From Streptomyces sp. NBC_01803 (GTDB lineage Bacteria; Actinomycetota; Actinomycetes; Streptomycetales; Streptomycetaceae): a stretch of DNA of 64,000 nucleotides. Below the pieces are notes generated by a model that saw nothing but the letters and a program-made list of their open reading frames with translations, did no database searches and was not told the origin of the DNA. Positions 36,651 through 44,459 of this stretch are shown in pieces (position 1 is the stretch's first letter; every line of letters begins with the position of its first letter). The position numbers were made by a program, and so were the translations under genes. The stretch covers positions 2,267,501 to 2,331,500 of the forward strand of contig NZ_CP109073.1 in assembly GCF_035917415.1 (NCBI RefSeq), written 5' to 3'.

Positions 36651-36884
36651 CTACGGCTTCGAGTGCGTCAACCTGGGCGACAACGAGGACCCGTTCCCGC
36701 CGGCGCAGGTGGACGCTATCGTGCGGGCCTCGGCCGCCATCTGCCGGGCGCACCGGTGGGGTGAGGACGGCGACACCTCGGTCATCGGGCACGCGGAGTG
36801 GCAGCCAGGCAAGGTGGATCCCCGCGGTCCCGGGATCTCGATGGACTCATCAGGAAGTGCGTGCGGGAACGCCTGGGACACTGA
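36643..36884 (+). pseudogene. C-terminal fragment of a phage-type amidase, frameshifted
   Basis: Plus-strand reading RSFYGFECVNLGDNEDPFPP, then AQVDAIVRASAAICRAHRW and SVIGHAEWQPGKVDPRG, which is the zinc-site half of actinophage amidases. At the end the frame shifts: after ATG GAC (36841-36846) the natural ending IRKCVRERLGH and a TGA at 36882-36884 are found one base out of frame. Together with the inverted partner this is a broken endolysin gene. Confidence 0.8.
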
Positions 36885-36925
36885 CCCTCTTCGCTCTGCG
36901 CGACCGATCGTGCACGATAGGTGTC

Positions 36926-37513
36926 ATGGCGCGTGCGGCGAGACGCAGAGTGGTGTGGGGGGTTGGCGTCGTTGTCGTGGCTCTGGGGGTGACCGCCGGG
37001 GACACGACGTCAAGAGCTGGGGAGGAGATGGGCCGGCCGAGGGAGTCGGCCAGTGTGACCGGGAGCGGGGCGTTCCGGCTGCCGTTCGAACTCGACGGGG
37101 ATGTACGGTCGTTCGCCTTCGACGCGCACGCCGCGCCGTACAGCAGGCCGGTGCCGGGGTTCCCCGAGGGGTTGCCGACGGATGCGGTCGGGCGGGTGGA
37201 GACCTTTCACTGGTTCGCCGAGGACGGTACCGCTCAGACCGCGCGCGGGGACGTGGACTGTCTGGTCACCGGGCCCCGTACCGCGACGTTGACGGCCGTC
37301 ATCGCCGAGGGGCCCGACGAGTGGGTGGGGCGGCGGCTCGGGTTCAGCGTCTACGACGGGCCCGGCGGGCGGGATCGGGTCGGGTTGTCGTGGGGGGTGG
37401 GCAACCTGCTGGACGGTGGGGAGGAGGCCGAGGTCGGGACGTGCATGGCGCCGGCGCCGTTCGCGCCGGTCGTGCGGGGAGGGTTCAACGTCGCCCATGC
37501 CGAGCTGCGATGA
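36926..37513 (+). CDS. Hypothetical secreted protein (195 aa)
   Basis: 195 residues. Signal peptide MARAARRRVVWGVGVVVVALGVTAGDTTSRAG, then a beta-rich domain (SGAFRLPFELDGDVRSFAFDAHAAP) with two Cys (VDCLVTG and TCMAPAP) about 75 residues apart that may form a disulphide. Not recognised. ATG at 36926 gives a clear signal sequence; the frame is open further upstream but reads antisense-like text. Overlaps the truncated GNAT gene by about 29 bp, convergently. Confidence 0.65.
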   Translation: MARAARRRVVWGVGVVVVALGVTAGDTTSRAGEEMGRPRESASVTGSGAFRLPFELDGDVRSFAFDAHAAPYSRPVPGFPEGLPTDAVGRVETFHWFAEDGTAQTARGDVDCLVTGPRTATLTAVIAEGPDEWVGRRLGFSVYDGPGGRDRVGLSWGVGNLLDGGEEAEVGTCMAPAPFAPVVRGGFNVAHAELR

Positions 37514-37712
37514 GACGGAGACCCACGGACCGGGCGCGTTCCGCGGGAGGGAGGTCGGTCGCCGGGGCCAGGAACGGCATGTCCTCCGGCGGGTGGACGC
37601 CGGGCACCACGAGGTCGGCCAGGTCGGCCAGCTCCTCATCCGTCGGGAGCCGCGGTTCCAGGCGCGGCGTGGTCAGGCGGAGCCCCGCGAGGGGCCAGTG
37701 GCCGGTCAGCAC
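37485..37712 (-). pseudogene. 5' fragment of a GNAT acetyltransferase gene
   Basis: The minus-strand frame from a GTG at 37712 reads VLTGHWPLAGLRLTTPRLEP, then RLPTDEELADLADLVVPGVH and PPEDMPFLAPATDLPPAERA. This is the N-terminal 60 residues of Streptomyces GNAT-family proteins. After RARSV the family text is lost and the frame ends 15 residues later. The acetyl-CoA-binding part is missing, so this is a truncated gene joined to the end of the secreted-protein gene. Confidence 0.75.
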
Positions 37713-37761
37713 GCGCCGATGGTCGGGAACGGGGCCCAGGGCCGGGGCCGCGCATCCGGTT

Positions 37762-39138
37762 TTACGCCGTGGGACGGCCCAGAGCGCGGTACGTCCAGTT
37801 GGCCTTGCGCCACAGCACCGGGTCCAACGTGTTGCGCCCGTCGAGGATATGGCGCGTCGAGACGACCTCGGCCAGCGCGGCCGGGTCCAGCTCGCGGAAC
37901 TCGCGCCACTCGGTGAGGTGCAGAACGGCGTGCGCGCCGGTCACCGCCTCCACCGCCGTGGAGGCGTAACGGAGGGTCGGGAAAAGGCGCTTGGCGTTAT
38001 CCATCGCCTTCGGGTCGTAGACGGTCACCTCCGCGCCCTGGAGGTGGAGCTGGCCCGCGATGTTGAGCGCGGGCGAGTCGCGCACATCGTCGCTGTCCGG
38101 CTTGAACGCCGCGCCCAGCACGGCGATCCGCTTCCCCAGCAGCGAGCCGTCGAGCGTTTCCCGGGTCAGCTCGACCATGCTGGCGCGGCGGCGCATGTTG
38201 ATCGAGTCGATCTCGCGGAGGAACGACAGCGCCTCGGAGGCGCCGAGTTCGCCCGCGCGGGCCATGAACGCCCGGATGTCCTTGGGCAGACAGCCGCCGC
38301 CGAAGCCGATACCCGCGCGCAGGTACTTCTTTCCGATCCGGTCGTCGTGTCCGAGCGCTTCGGCGAGCTTCACGACGTCGCCGTCCGCCGCCTCGCAGAT
38401 CTCGGCCATGGCGTTGATGAAGGAGATCTTGGTGGAGAGGAAGGCGTTGGCCGCCGTCTTGACGAGCTCGGCCGTCGGCAGGTCGGTGACGAGGAACGGG
38501 ACGCCCTCGGCGACCGGCTTCGCGTAGACCTCGCGCAGCAGGGTCTCGGCGCGTTCGCTCGTCACGCCGACGACGATCCGGTCGGGGCGGAGAGTGTCCT
38601 CGACGGCGAAGCCCTCGCGCAGGAACTCCGGGTTCCAGGCCAGCTCCGCCGCCTCCCCGGCCGGGGCCAGCTCCGCGACCCGGCGGGCCAGGCGGGCGGC
38701 GCTGCCGACGGGGACCGTGGACTTGCCCACGACGAGGGCGGGGCGGGTGAGATGCGGGGCCAGGGACTCGACGGCGGCGTCCACGTAGCTCATGTCGCAG
38801 GCGTACTCCCCGGGCTTCTGCGGGGTGTTGACGCAGATGAAGTGGATGTCGCCGAAGGCGGCGGCGTCGACGTAGGAGGTGGTGAACGACAGCCGGCCGG
38901 AGGAGCCGGGCAGGCCGTTGACGTGGCGGGACAGGATGTCGCCGAGACCCGGCTCGTAGATCGGGACTTCACCCCGGGACAGCAGCTCGATCTTCTCGGG
39001 CAGCACGTCCAGACCCAGGACTTCGAACCCGAGCTCCGCGAGGGCCGCCGCATGGGTGGCGCCGAGGTATCCGGTGCCGATGACCGTGATCTTGGGGAGG
39101 GTCTTCGAGGGCGTCTCCGAGGGCATGGTCACGAGCAT
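37762..39138 (-). CDS. UDP-glucose 6-dehydrogenase
   Basis: 458 residues. Oxidises UDP-glucose (or UDP-ManNAc-type sugars) to the uronate with NAD+. Seen: Rossmann start KITVIGTGYLGATHAAALAELGFEVLGLD, the STVPVGSA segment, WNPEFLREGFAVEDTLRPDRIVVG, and the catalytic Cys in GFGGGCLPKDIRA. The C-terminal domain has VLGAAFKPDSDDVRDSPALNIA and VYDPKAMDNAKRLF. Supplies UDP-glucuronate for surface polysaccharides, in line with the glycosyltransferases nearby. ATG at 39138; ATG at 39126 is an alternative. Divergent from the acyl-CoA dehydrogenase gene. Confidence 0.95.
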   Translation of the reverse strand: MLVTMPSETPSKTLPKITVIGTGYLGATHAAALAELGFEVLGLDVLPEKIELLSRGEVPIYEPGLGDILSRHVNGLPGSSGRLSFTTSYVDAAAFGDIHFICVNTPQKPGEYACDMSYVDAAVESLAPHLTRPALVVGKSTVPVGSAARLARRVAELAPAGEAAELAWNPEFLREGFAVEDTLRPDRIVVGVTSERAETLLREVYAKPVAEGVPFLVTDLPTAELVKTAANAFLSTKISFINAMAEICEAADGDVVKLAEALGHDDRIGKKYLRAGIGFGGGCLPKDIRAFMARAGELGASEALSFLREIDSINMRRRASMVELTRETLDGSLLGKRIAVLGAAFKPDSDDVRDSPALNIAGQLHLQGAEVTVYDPKAMDNAKRLFPTLRYASTAVEAVTGAHAVLHLTEWREFRELDPAALAEVVSTRHILDGRNTLDPVLWRKANWTYRALGRPTA

Positions 39139-39246
39139 AAACCCGGGTGTGTCGGCAAGCTCACCTATCGGGCGGCGACCGCGCGACCGTAGGATTGCTT
39201 GTTACTTAACAGTCGTTAGCATCGTCGCTCGCAGGGAGTGAGACAG

Positions 39247-40407
39247 GTGGCTGGAGCCGCAGACTTCGACCTCTTCCGTCCGGCTGAGGAGCACGATTTG
39301 CTCCGGGAGTCGGTCCGTGCGCTGGCGGAGGCGAAGATCGCGCCGTTCGCGGCGGAGGTGGACGAGGAGGGGCGTTTCCCGCGGGAGGCGCTGGACGCGC
39401 TGGTGGCGAGTGATCTGCACGCGGTGCATGTGCCGGAGGAGTTCGGGGGTGCGGGGGCGGACGCGCTGGCGACGGTGATCGTGATCGAGGAGGTCGCGCG
39501 GGTGTGCGGGTCCTCGTCGCTGATCCCGGCGGTGAACAAGCTGGGGTCGCTGCCGGTGATCCTGTCGGGGTCGGAGGAGCTGAAGGCGAGGTATCTGGGG
39601 CCGCTGGCGGCGGGTGAGGCGATGTTCTCGTACTGCCTGTCGGAGCCGGACGCGGGGTCGGACGCGGGCGGGATGAAGACCCGGGCGGTGCGGGACGGCG
39701 ACTCCTGGGTGCTGAACGGGGTCAAGCGGTGGATCACCAACGCGGGGGTCTCGGAGTTCTACACGGTGATGGCGGTGACCGATCCGGAGAAGCGGACCCG
39801 GGGCGGGATCTCGGCGTTCGTGGTGGAGAAGTCCGACGAGGGCGTGTCGTTCGGGGCGCCGGAGAAGAAGCTCGGCATCAAGGGCTCCCCGACCCGCGAG
39901 GTGTATCTGGATCATGTGCGGGTTCCGGCGGACCGGATGATCGGCGAGGAGGGGACGGGGTTCGCCACGGCGATGCGGACGCTGGACCACACGCGGATCA
40001 CGATCGCGGCGCAGGCGCTGGGGATCGCCCAGGGCGCTTTGGACTACGCGAAGGGGTACATCCGGGAGCGGAAGCAGTTCGGGAAGCCGGTGGGGGATTT
40101 CCAGGGGATCCAGTTCATGATCGCGGACATGGCGATGAAGCTGGAGGCGGCGCGGCAGCTGACGTACGCGGCGGCGGCGAAGTCGGAGCGCGGGGACGCG
40201 GATCTGACGTTCTTCGGGGCGGCGGCCAAGTGCTACGCCTCGGACGTGGCGATGGAGGTCACCACGGACGCGGTCCAGCTCCTGGGCGGGTACGGCTACA
40301 CCCGGGACTACCCGGTGGAGCGGATGATGCGCGACGCCAAGATCACCCAGATCTACGAGGGCACCAACCAGGTCCAGCGCATCGTCATGGCCCGCAACCT
40401 CCCCTAG
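39247..40407 (+). CDS. Acyl-CoA dehydrogenase
   Basis: 386 residues. FAD enzyme for alpha,beta-dehydrogenation of acyl-CoA. Seen: MAGAADFDLFRPAEEHDLLR start, AMFSYCLSEPDAGSDAGGMKT (FAD/substrate loop), and the catalytic-base region QLLGGYGYTRDYPVERMMRDAKITQIYEGTNQVQR at the C-terminus with Glu in YEGT. GTG at 39247 has GGGAG 9 nt upstream. The upstream gap with ugd holds TTACTTAACAGTCGTTAGC, where TAAC/GTTA (4-nt spacer) may be a regulator site. Confidence 0.95.
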   Translation: MAGAADFDLFRPAEEHDLLRESVRALAEAKIAPFAAEVDEEGRFPREALDALVASDLHAVHVPEEFGGAGADALATVIVIEEVARVCGSSSLIPAVNKLGSLPVILSGSEELKARYLGPLAAGEAMFSYCLSEPDAGSDAGGMKTRAVRDGDSWVLNGVKRWITNAGVSEFYTVMAVTDPEKRTRGGISAFVVEKSDEGVSFGAPEKKLGIKGSPTREVYLDHVRVPADRMIGEEGTGFATAMRTLDHTRITIAAQALGIAQGALDYAKGYIRERKQFGKPVGDFQGIQFMIADMAMKLEAARQLTYAAAAKSERGDADLTFFGAAAKCYASDVAMEVTTDAVQLLGGYGYTRDYPVERMMRDAKITQIYEGTNQVQRIVMARNLP

Positions 40408-40547
40408 GCACAGGACCGGGCACCCGACGGGCCACCAGCCCCCTCTCCGGGCGGCGGCCCGTCCGTCACCGGCGACCACCCCGCGCCACCACGCGACCAA
40501 GCGCACGCGAATGACCCCAGCAGGGCAGGAACACCCAGATCAGCAAG

Positions 40548-40698
40548 CACGAGCCCCGCACCCGCGGGGTTTCTGGTGTCCATCGACTCGGACGGCCGGC
40601 TGACACGGGACGAGCCCCGCACAGGCGGGGTTTCTGGAGCGCGCTCGCTCGCTGTGGCCTCGCCGCGCAGACGAGCCCCGCACGCGCGGGGTTTCTGG
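40548..40698. CRISPR. Orphan CRISPR-like array: three 29-nt repeats, two 32-nt spacers
   Basis: Repeats at 40548-40576, 40609-40637 and 40670-40698, exactly 61 bp apart. Each reads GACGAGCCCCGCA, three to four variable bases, then GCGGGG and TTTCTGG; they differ at the first base and in the loop. The CCCCGC...GCGGGG palindrome and 29/32 geometry match type I-E arrays. Spacers 40577-40608 and 40638-40669 are unrelated. Bases 40699-40730 are 32 nt and could be a third spacer, but no further repeat follows. No cas gene in this window. Confidence 0.75.
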
Positions 40699-40753
40699 CG
40701 TTGGTGGGGGCGCCGAAGGACATCGCGTGGCGGTCCGCCGCTCCGTAGGGGCG

Positions 40754-41521
40754 CTACAGCCTCGTTTCGCTCCTCGTGTGGATCAGGGCCTCGACGCCGT
40801 CCAGGATGAACTTCACGCCGTATGCGAAGTTGTCGTCCGCCGTGGTACCGGTGGGGCCGAGGGCGCCGGCTCGGACCATGCGGGAGAGCGTGGGGTAGCT
40901 GTCGTCCGCCGATGTGACGCGGGTCAGGAGCCGCGCGTAGACCGCGTCCCATTCGGAGTAGGAGACGCCGGTGCGCGGAGCCGCGCGGGTCATCGCCACT
41001 TCTTGGCGGGCCTCGTTCATCACGTAGCCGGTCAGCAGCATCAGCACGCCGAGCATGTCGTCCTCGCGCAAGCCGGTGTCGTTGAGGGAGGCGAGGACCG
41101 CTTCCATCCAGGCGAGGTTGTTCGGGCCCATCGGGGGGCCGCTGATCGGGATGTCCAGCATCCAGGGGCGATGCAGGAACAGCGCGCGGCAAGCGTGGGC
41201 GTAGGCCGTCAGGCGAGCGCGCCAGCCTTCGGGCCAGGTGGTGGTGTCGGGGCGGCCCGAGGCCATCTCGAACATGAGGTCCAGCAGGTCGTCCTTACCC
41301 GGCACGTACCGGTAGAGCGACATCGTGGTGACGCCAAGACGCTCGGCCACCTTGCGCATCGAGACCGCCGCGATGCCGTCGGCGTCCGCGATCTCCACCG
41401 CCGTCGCGACGATCCCGTCCAGGGTGAGGCTGCCGCGCGGGCCTCGGCTGCCCGGGGCCTTGGTGCGCCACAGCAGGTCCACCGTGGCCTGGAGGTCACG
41501 CGGGCGTTCGGTCGCGGCCAT
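40754..41521 (-). CDS. TetR/AcrR-family transcriptional regulator
   Basis: 255 residues. The DNA-binding part (about 30-80) reads LTLDGIVATAVEIADADGIAAVSMRKVAERLGVTTMSLYRYVPGKDDLL, typical of the TetR helix-turn-helix; the C-terminal region fits the TetR_C family that binds hydrophobic drugs. Divergent from a DrrAB-type ABC exporter, so it is the likely repressor of that operon and of itself through the inverted repeats at 41567-41608. ATG at 41521. Confidence 0.92.
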   Translation of the reverse strand: MAATERPRDLQATVDLLWRTKAPGSRGPRGSLTLDGIVATAVEIADADGIAAVSMRKVAERLGVTTMSLYRYVPGKDDLLDLMFEMASGRPDTTTWPEGWRARLTAYAHACRALFLHRPWMLDIPISGPPMGPNNLAWMEAVLASLNDTGLREDDMLGVLMLLTGYVMNEARQEVAMTRAAPRTGVSYSEWDAVYARLLTRVTSADDSYPTLSRMVRAGALGPTGTTADDNFAYGVKFILDGVEALIHTRSETRL

Positions 41522-41566
41522 CGGTCTCCTCGGGGACAGCGGGTCTCGGGGTTGACCGTATTTTAA

Positions 41567-41608
41567 AACTGTGTATAGCGTATACCCAGGTTTACGGCGT
41601 ACACAGTT
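41567..41608. promoter_or_regulatory. Nested inverted repeats, putative TetR operator
   Basis: Outer arms AACTGTGTA (41567-41575) and TACACAGTT (41600-41608) are perfect complements 24 nt apart. Inside, GTATA (41573-41577) and TATAC (41581-41585) form a second perfect 3-nt-spaced repeat. They fill the AT-rich gap between the TetR gene and the ABC exporter start. Confidence 0.65.
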
Positions 41609-41622
41609 CAGGGGTGACACTG

Positions 41623-42591
41623 ATGGCTGACCACACGGTCGTGGCCGAGGGGCTGCGCAAGCGGTACGGCGGCAAGCGGGCGCTCGACGGCTTCGCGCTG
41701 GCCGTGCCCGCCGGTACCGTGCACGGCCTGCTCGGGCCGAACGGCGCCGGGAAGACGACGGCCGTGCGCTCGTTGGCCACGCTGCTGCGCTACGACGAGG
41801 GGCGGGCCGAGATCTGCGGGTACGACGTGGCCCGCCGGCCGGCGGAGGTGCGGGCGCGGATCGGGCTGACCGGGCAGTACGCGGCCGTCGATGAGCAGCT
41901 GAGCGGGCGGCAGAACCTGGTGATGTTCGGGCGGCTGCACAAGCTGCGCCCGCGTGCCGCGCGGCGGCGGGCCGACGAGCTGCTCGCGCGGTTCGGGCTG
42001 GCGGAGGCGGCCGGGCGGAACGCCGGGCAGTACTCGGGCGGCATGCGCCGCCGGCTCGACCTGGCGGCCAGCATGATCGTCACCCCGCGCGTGCTGTTCC
42101 TCGACGAGCCGACCACCGGCCTCGATCCGCGCAGCCGCAACCAGGTCTGGGACGCGGTCCGTTCGCTCGTCGCCGTCGGCACGACGGTGCTGCTCACCAC
42201 GCAGTACCTGGAGGAGGCCGACCAGCTCGCCGACCGCATCTCGGTCATCGACGCGGGCCGGGTGGTCGCCGAGGGAACGGCCGACGAGCTGAAGGCCCGG
42301 ATCGGTGGCGACCGGATCGAGGTCGTCGCACGGCACGCGACCGACCTCGACGCCGTGGCCGCGCTCGTCGGCCGCGTGTGCGGGGCGCGGCCGGAGACCG
42401 ACCGGGACACCCGGCGGGTCGCCGCCCCGGCCGCCGACCGGGTGACCGCGCTGACCGAGGTGGTGCGGGCGCTGCACGAGGCGGGGATCGCGGTCGAGGA
42501 CATCGGCACCCGGCGGCCCACGCTCGACGAGGCGTTCCTGCTGCTCACGGGCACGGCGCGGACGCACGAGAGCGAGGAGGTCCCCGCGTGA
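41623..42591 (+). CDS. ABC exporter ATP-binding protein, DrrA type
   Basis: 322 residues. Walker A GPNGAGKTT near residue 39, signature YSGGMRRRLDLA, Walker B RVLFLDEPTTGLDPR and the switch His in TTQYLEEADQL. The C-terminal 90 residues are the daunorubicin-resistance-type extension (DELKARIGGDRIEVVARH). Pairs with the next gene for export of a hydrophobic drug or lipid. ATG at 41623 preferred over GTG at 41614 from the AGGGG spacing. Its TGA overlaps the permease GTG (GTGA). Confidence 0.95.
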   Translation: MADHTVVAEGLRKRYGGKRALDGFALAVPAGTVHGLLGPNGAGKTTAVRSLATLLRYDEGRAEICGYDVARRPAEVRARIGLTGQYAAVDEQLSGRQNLVMFGRLHKLRPRAARRRADELLARFGLAEAAGRNAGQYSGGMRRRLDLAASMIVTPRVLFLDEPTTGLDPRSRNQVWDAVRSLVAVGTTVLLTTQYLEEADQLADRISVIDAGRVVAEGTADELKARIGGDRIEVVARHATDLDAVAALVGRVCGARPETDRDTRRVAAPAADRVTALTEVVRALHEAGIAVEDIGTRRPTLDEAFLLLTGTARTHESEEVPA

Positions 42592-43391
42592 GCGGCACCG
42601 GCACGGTACGGAACGGCGTCAGCGACAGTCTCGTCATGACGCGGCGGAACATGGCACATCTGGTCCGGGTGCCGGAGGAGATGATCCTCTACTTCACGCT
42701 GCCGATCATGTTCGTGCTGGTCTTCGGGTACGTCTTCGGCAACGGCATGACGGTTCCGGGCGGCGGTGACTACCGCGAGTTCCTGCTGCCGGGCGTCTTC
42801 GTCATGACGATGCTCTACGGCATGGGCGCCACCGGCTCGGCGGTGGCCGCGGACACGGAGCGGGGCGTGGTGGACCGGTTCCGGTCGATGCCGGTGGCCC
42901 GTTCGGCGCTGCTCACCGGGCGTGGTACGGCCGACATGCTGCGAGCCCTGCTGGAGATCACGGTGCTGGTGATCTGCGGGCTGCTGGTCGGCTGGGAGTG
43001 GCACCGGGGCCCTGGCCGGGCGCTCGCGGCCCTCGCGCTGGTGCTGGCGCTGCGACTGGCGATCACCTGGATCGGGATCTATCTGGGCCTGGTGGTCAGG
43101 AACCCGGAGACCGTCGGCTCGATCGTCTTCCCGCTGGCGTTTCCGCTCACCGCCGTGTCGAACGTCTTCACCGCGCCGGAGCTGATGCCGGGCTGGCTCG
43201 GCACGGTCGCGGAGTGGAACCCGCTGTCGGCCACCGTGGCCGCGATCCGCGAGCTGTTCGGCAACCCGGGGCCGACGGGCGGCTCGTGGGCGGCGGACCA
43301 CGCGCTGTTCCTGGCCGTGGCCTGGCCGGTGGTGCTGACGGCGGTCTTCGCGCCGCTGGCGGTGCGCGCGTATCAGCGGCTCAGCCGCTGA
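42588..43391 (+). CDS. ABC exporter permease, DrrB (ABC-2) type
   Basis: 267 residues with six hydrophobic segments (for example YFTLPIMFVLVFGYVFG, FVMTMLYGMGATGSAVA, LLEITVLVICGLLVGW, RLAITWIGIYLGLVV, SIVFPLAFPLTAVSNVF, FLAVAWPVVLTAVFAPL). The ABC-2 signature ERGVVDRFRSMPVARSALLTGR is present. Partner of the ATPase before it. GTG start overlaps the ATPase stop. Ends shortly before a strong terminator. Confidence 0.93.
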   Translation: MSGTGTVRNGVSDSLVMTRRNMAHLVRVPEEMILYFTLPIMFVLVFGYVFGNGMTVPGGGDYREFLLPGVFVMTMLYGMGATGSAVAADTERGVVDRFRSMPVARSALLTGRGTADMLRALLEITVLVICGLLVGWEWHRGPGRALAALALVLALRLAITWIGIYLGLVVRNPETVGSIVFPLAFPLTAVSNVFTAPELMPGWLGTVAEWNPLSATVAAIRELFGNPGPTGGSWAADHALFLAVAWPVVLTAVFAPLAVRAYQRLSR

Positions 43392-43432
43392 GCGGACCGG
43401 GAACGACCGGGAACGACCAGAACGGCCGGGAA

Positions 43433-43478
43433 CGAGACGGGGCCCCGCACCGGATGTCCGGTGCGGGGCCCCGTCTCG
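43433..43478. terminator. Perfect 22-bp hairpin, bidirectional terminator
   Basis: Arms 43433-43454 and 43457-43478 (beginning CGAGACGGGGCCCCGC) pair perfectly with only TG between them. It lies between the ABC permease (stop 43391) and the convergent M23 gene (stop 43500). Confidence 0.9.
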
Positions 43479-43499
43479 TGGAACGGGCGCGGTGTCGCG

Positions 43500-44459
43500 T
43501 CAGATGGCGACGCCGTGCCCCCGCAGGTAGGCCAGCGGGTCGATGTCCGAGCCGTACTCGGGACCGGTGCGCACCTCGAAGTGCAGGTGCGGGCCGGTCG
43601 CGTTGCCGGTGGCGCCGGACAGGCCGATCTGCTCCCCGGGGCTCACCGTCTGGCCGACGCTGACGGAGAACGAGGACAGGTGGGCGTACTGGCTGTAGTG
43701 GCCGTCGGCGTGCAGGATGACGACCTCGTTGCCGTAGGCGCTGCTCGTCCGGGCCGTGACCACCTCGCCGGAGGTGATGGCCACCACGGGAGTGCCGGTG
43801 CCTACGGGGAAGTCGACGCCGGTGTGGTAGCCGGAGGACCAGTTGGAGCCGGCGACGCCGTAGTTGGTGCCGACCGCGCCCTCGACCGGGGCCGTGAAGC
43901 CGGTGCCGGTCTCGTCGGACGGGGCCGGGGCCGGGGCGGGCTCCGGCTCCGGCTCGGGCTCGGGCTCAGGAGCAGGCTCCGGCTCGGGAGCGGGCTCCGG
44001 CTCGGGGGCCGGGGCGGGCTCGGCCTCCGGGGCCGGGGCCGGGGCGGCGGTCTGGGCGGCGGCGGTGCCGTCCAGGGACAGTTCCTGACCGGGGTGGATC
44101 AGGTCGGGGTCGCCGCCGATGACCTGGCGGTTGTCCTCGTAGATCCGCTCCCAGCCGCCCTCGACGTCGTGCGCGTCGGCGATCTTGAAGAGCGTGTCGC
44201 CCTTGACCACCGTGTAGCTGCCGGAACCGCGCTCACGCTCGGAGTCGCCGGAGCGGTCGTCGGACTGGTCGGAGCCGGCCGGGGCGCTGACGGGGGCGGC
44301 GTTGGCGGCGGCGACCTGCTGGGCCGCGGGCTGCGCGGCGCTCGCTCCGCCCGCGGCGATGAGCGGCAGTGCCACGCCGGCACCACCCGCCGTGAGCATC
44401 AGGGAGATGCGGGAAGTGCGCCGGATACGCTGGCGGCGGTGACGTCCGCGTGCGGACAT
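43500..44459 (-). CDS. LysM-M23 family secreted peptidoglycan hydrolase
   Basis: 319 residues. A basic N-terminus and signal peptide (to about ASA at 41), a LysM domain (SYTVVKGDTLFKIADAHDVEGGWERIYEDNRQVIGGDPDLIHPGQEL), a long Ala/Pro/Glu linker of EPAPEPEP repeats, and an M23 endopeptidase domain with HTGVDFPVGTGTPV, SQYAHLSS and TGPHLHFEVR, which carry the zinc residues (H-x3-D and H-x-H). Cuts peptide crosslinks; LysM targets peptidoglycan. GAGGAG 8 nt before the ATG. Its leader carries a ydaO-type riboswitch. Confidence 0.95.
   Translation of the reverse strand: MSARGRHRRQRIRRTSRISLMLTAGGAGVALPLIAAGGASAAQPAAQQVAAANAAPVSAPAGSDQSDDRSGDSERERGSGSYTVVKGDTLFKIADAHDVEGGWERIYEDNRQVIGGDPDLIHPGQELSLDGTAAAQTAAPAPAPEAEPAPAPEPEPAPEPEPAPEPEPEPEPEPAPAPAPSDETGTGFTAPVEGAVGTNYGVAGSNWSSGYHTGVDFPVGTGTPVVAITSGEVVTARTSSAYGNEVVILHADGHYSQYAHLSSFSVSVGQTVSPGEQIGLSGATGNATGPHLHFEVRTGPEYGSDIDPLAYLRGHGVAI

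Noticed and set aside
36628..39192. An 854-codon plus-strand frame
   Set aside because: It begins with the amidase remnant but then reads antisense through ugd; the amidase ends by frameshift at 36884.
40404..40723. Minus-strand frames with repeated ARNPARAG/PRVRGS text
   Set aside because: They are translations through the CRISPR-like repeats, not proteins.
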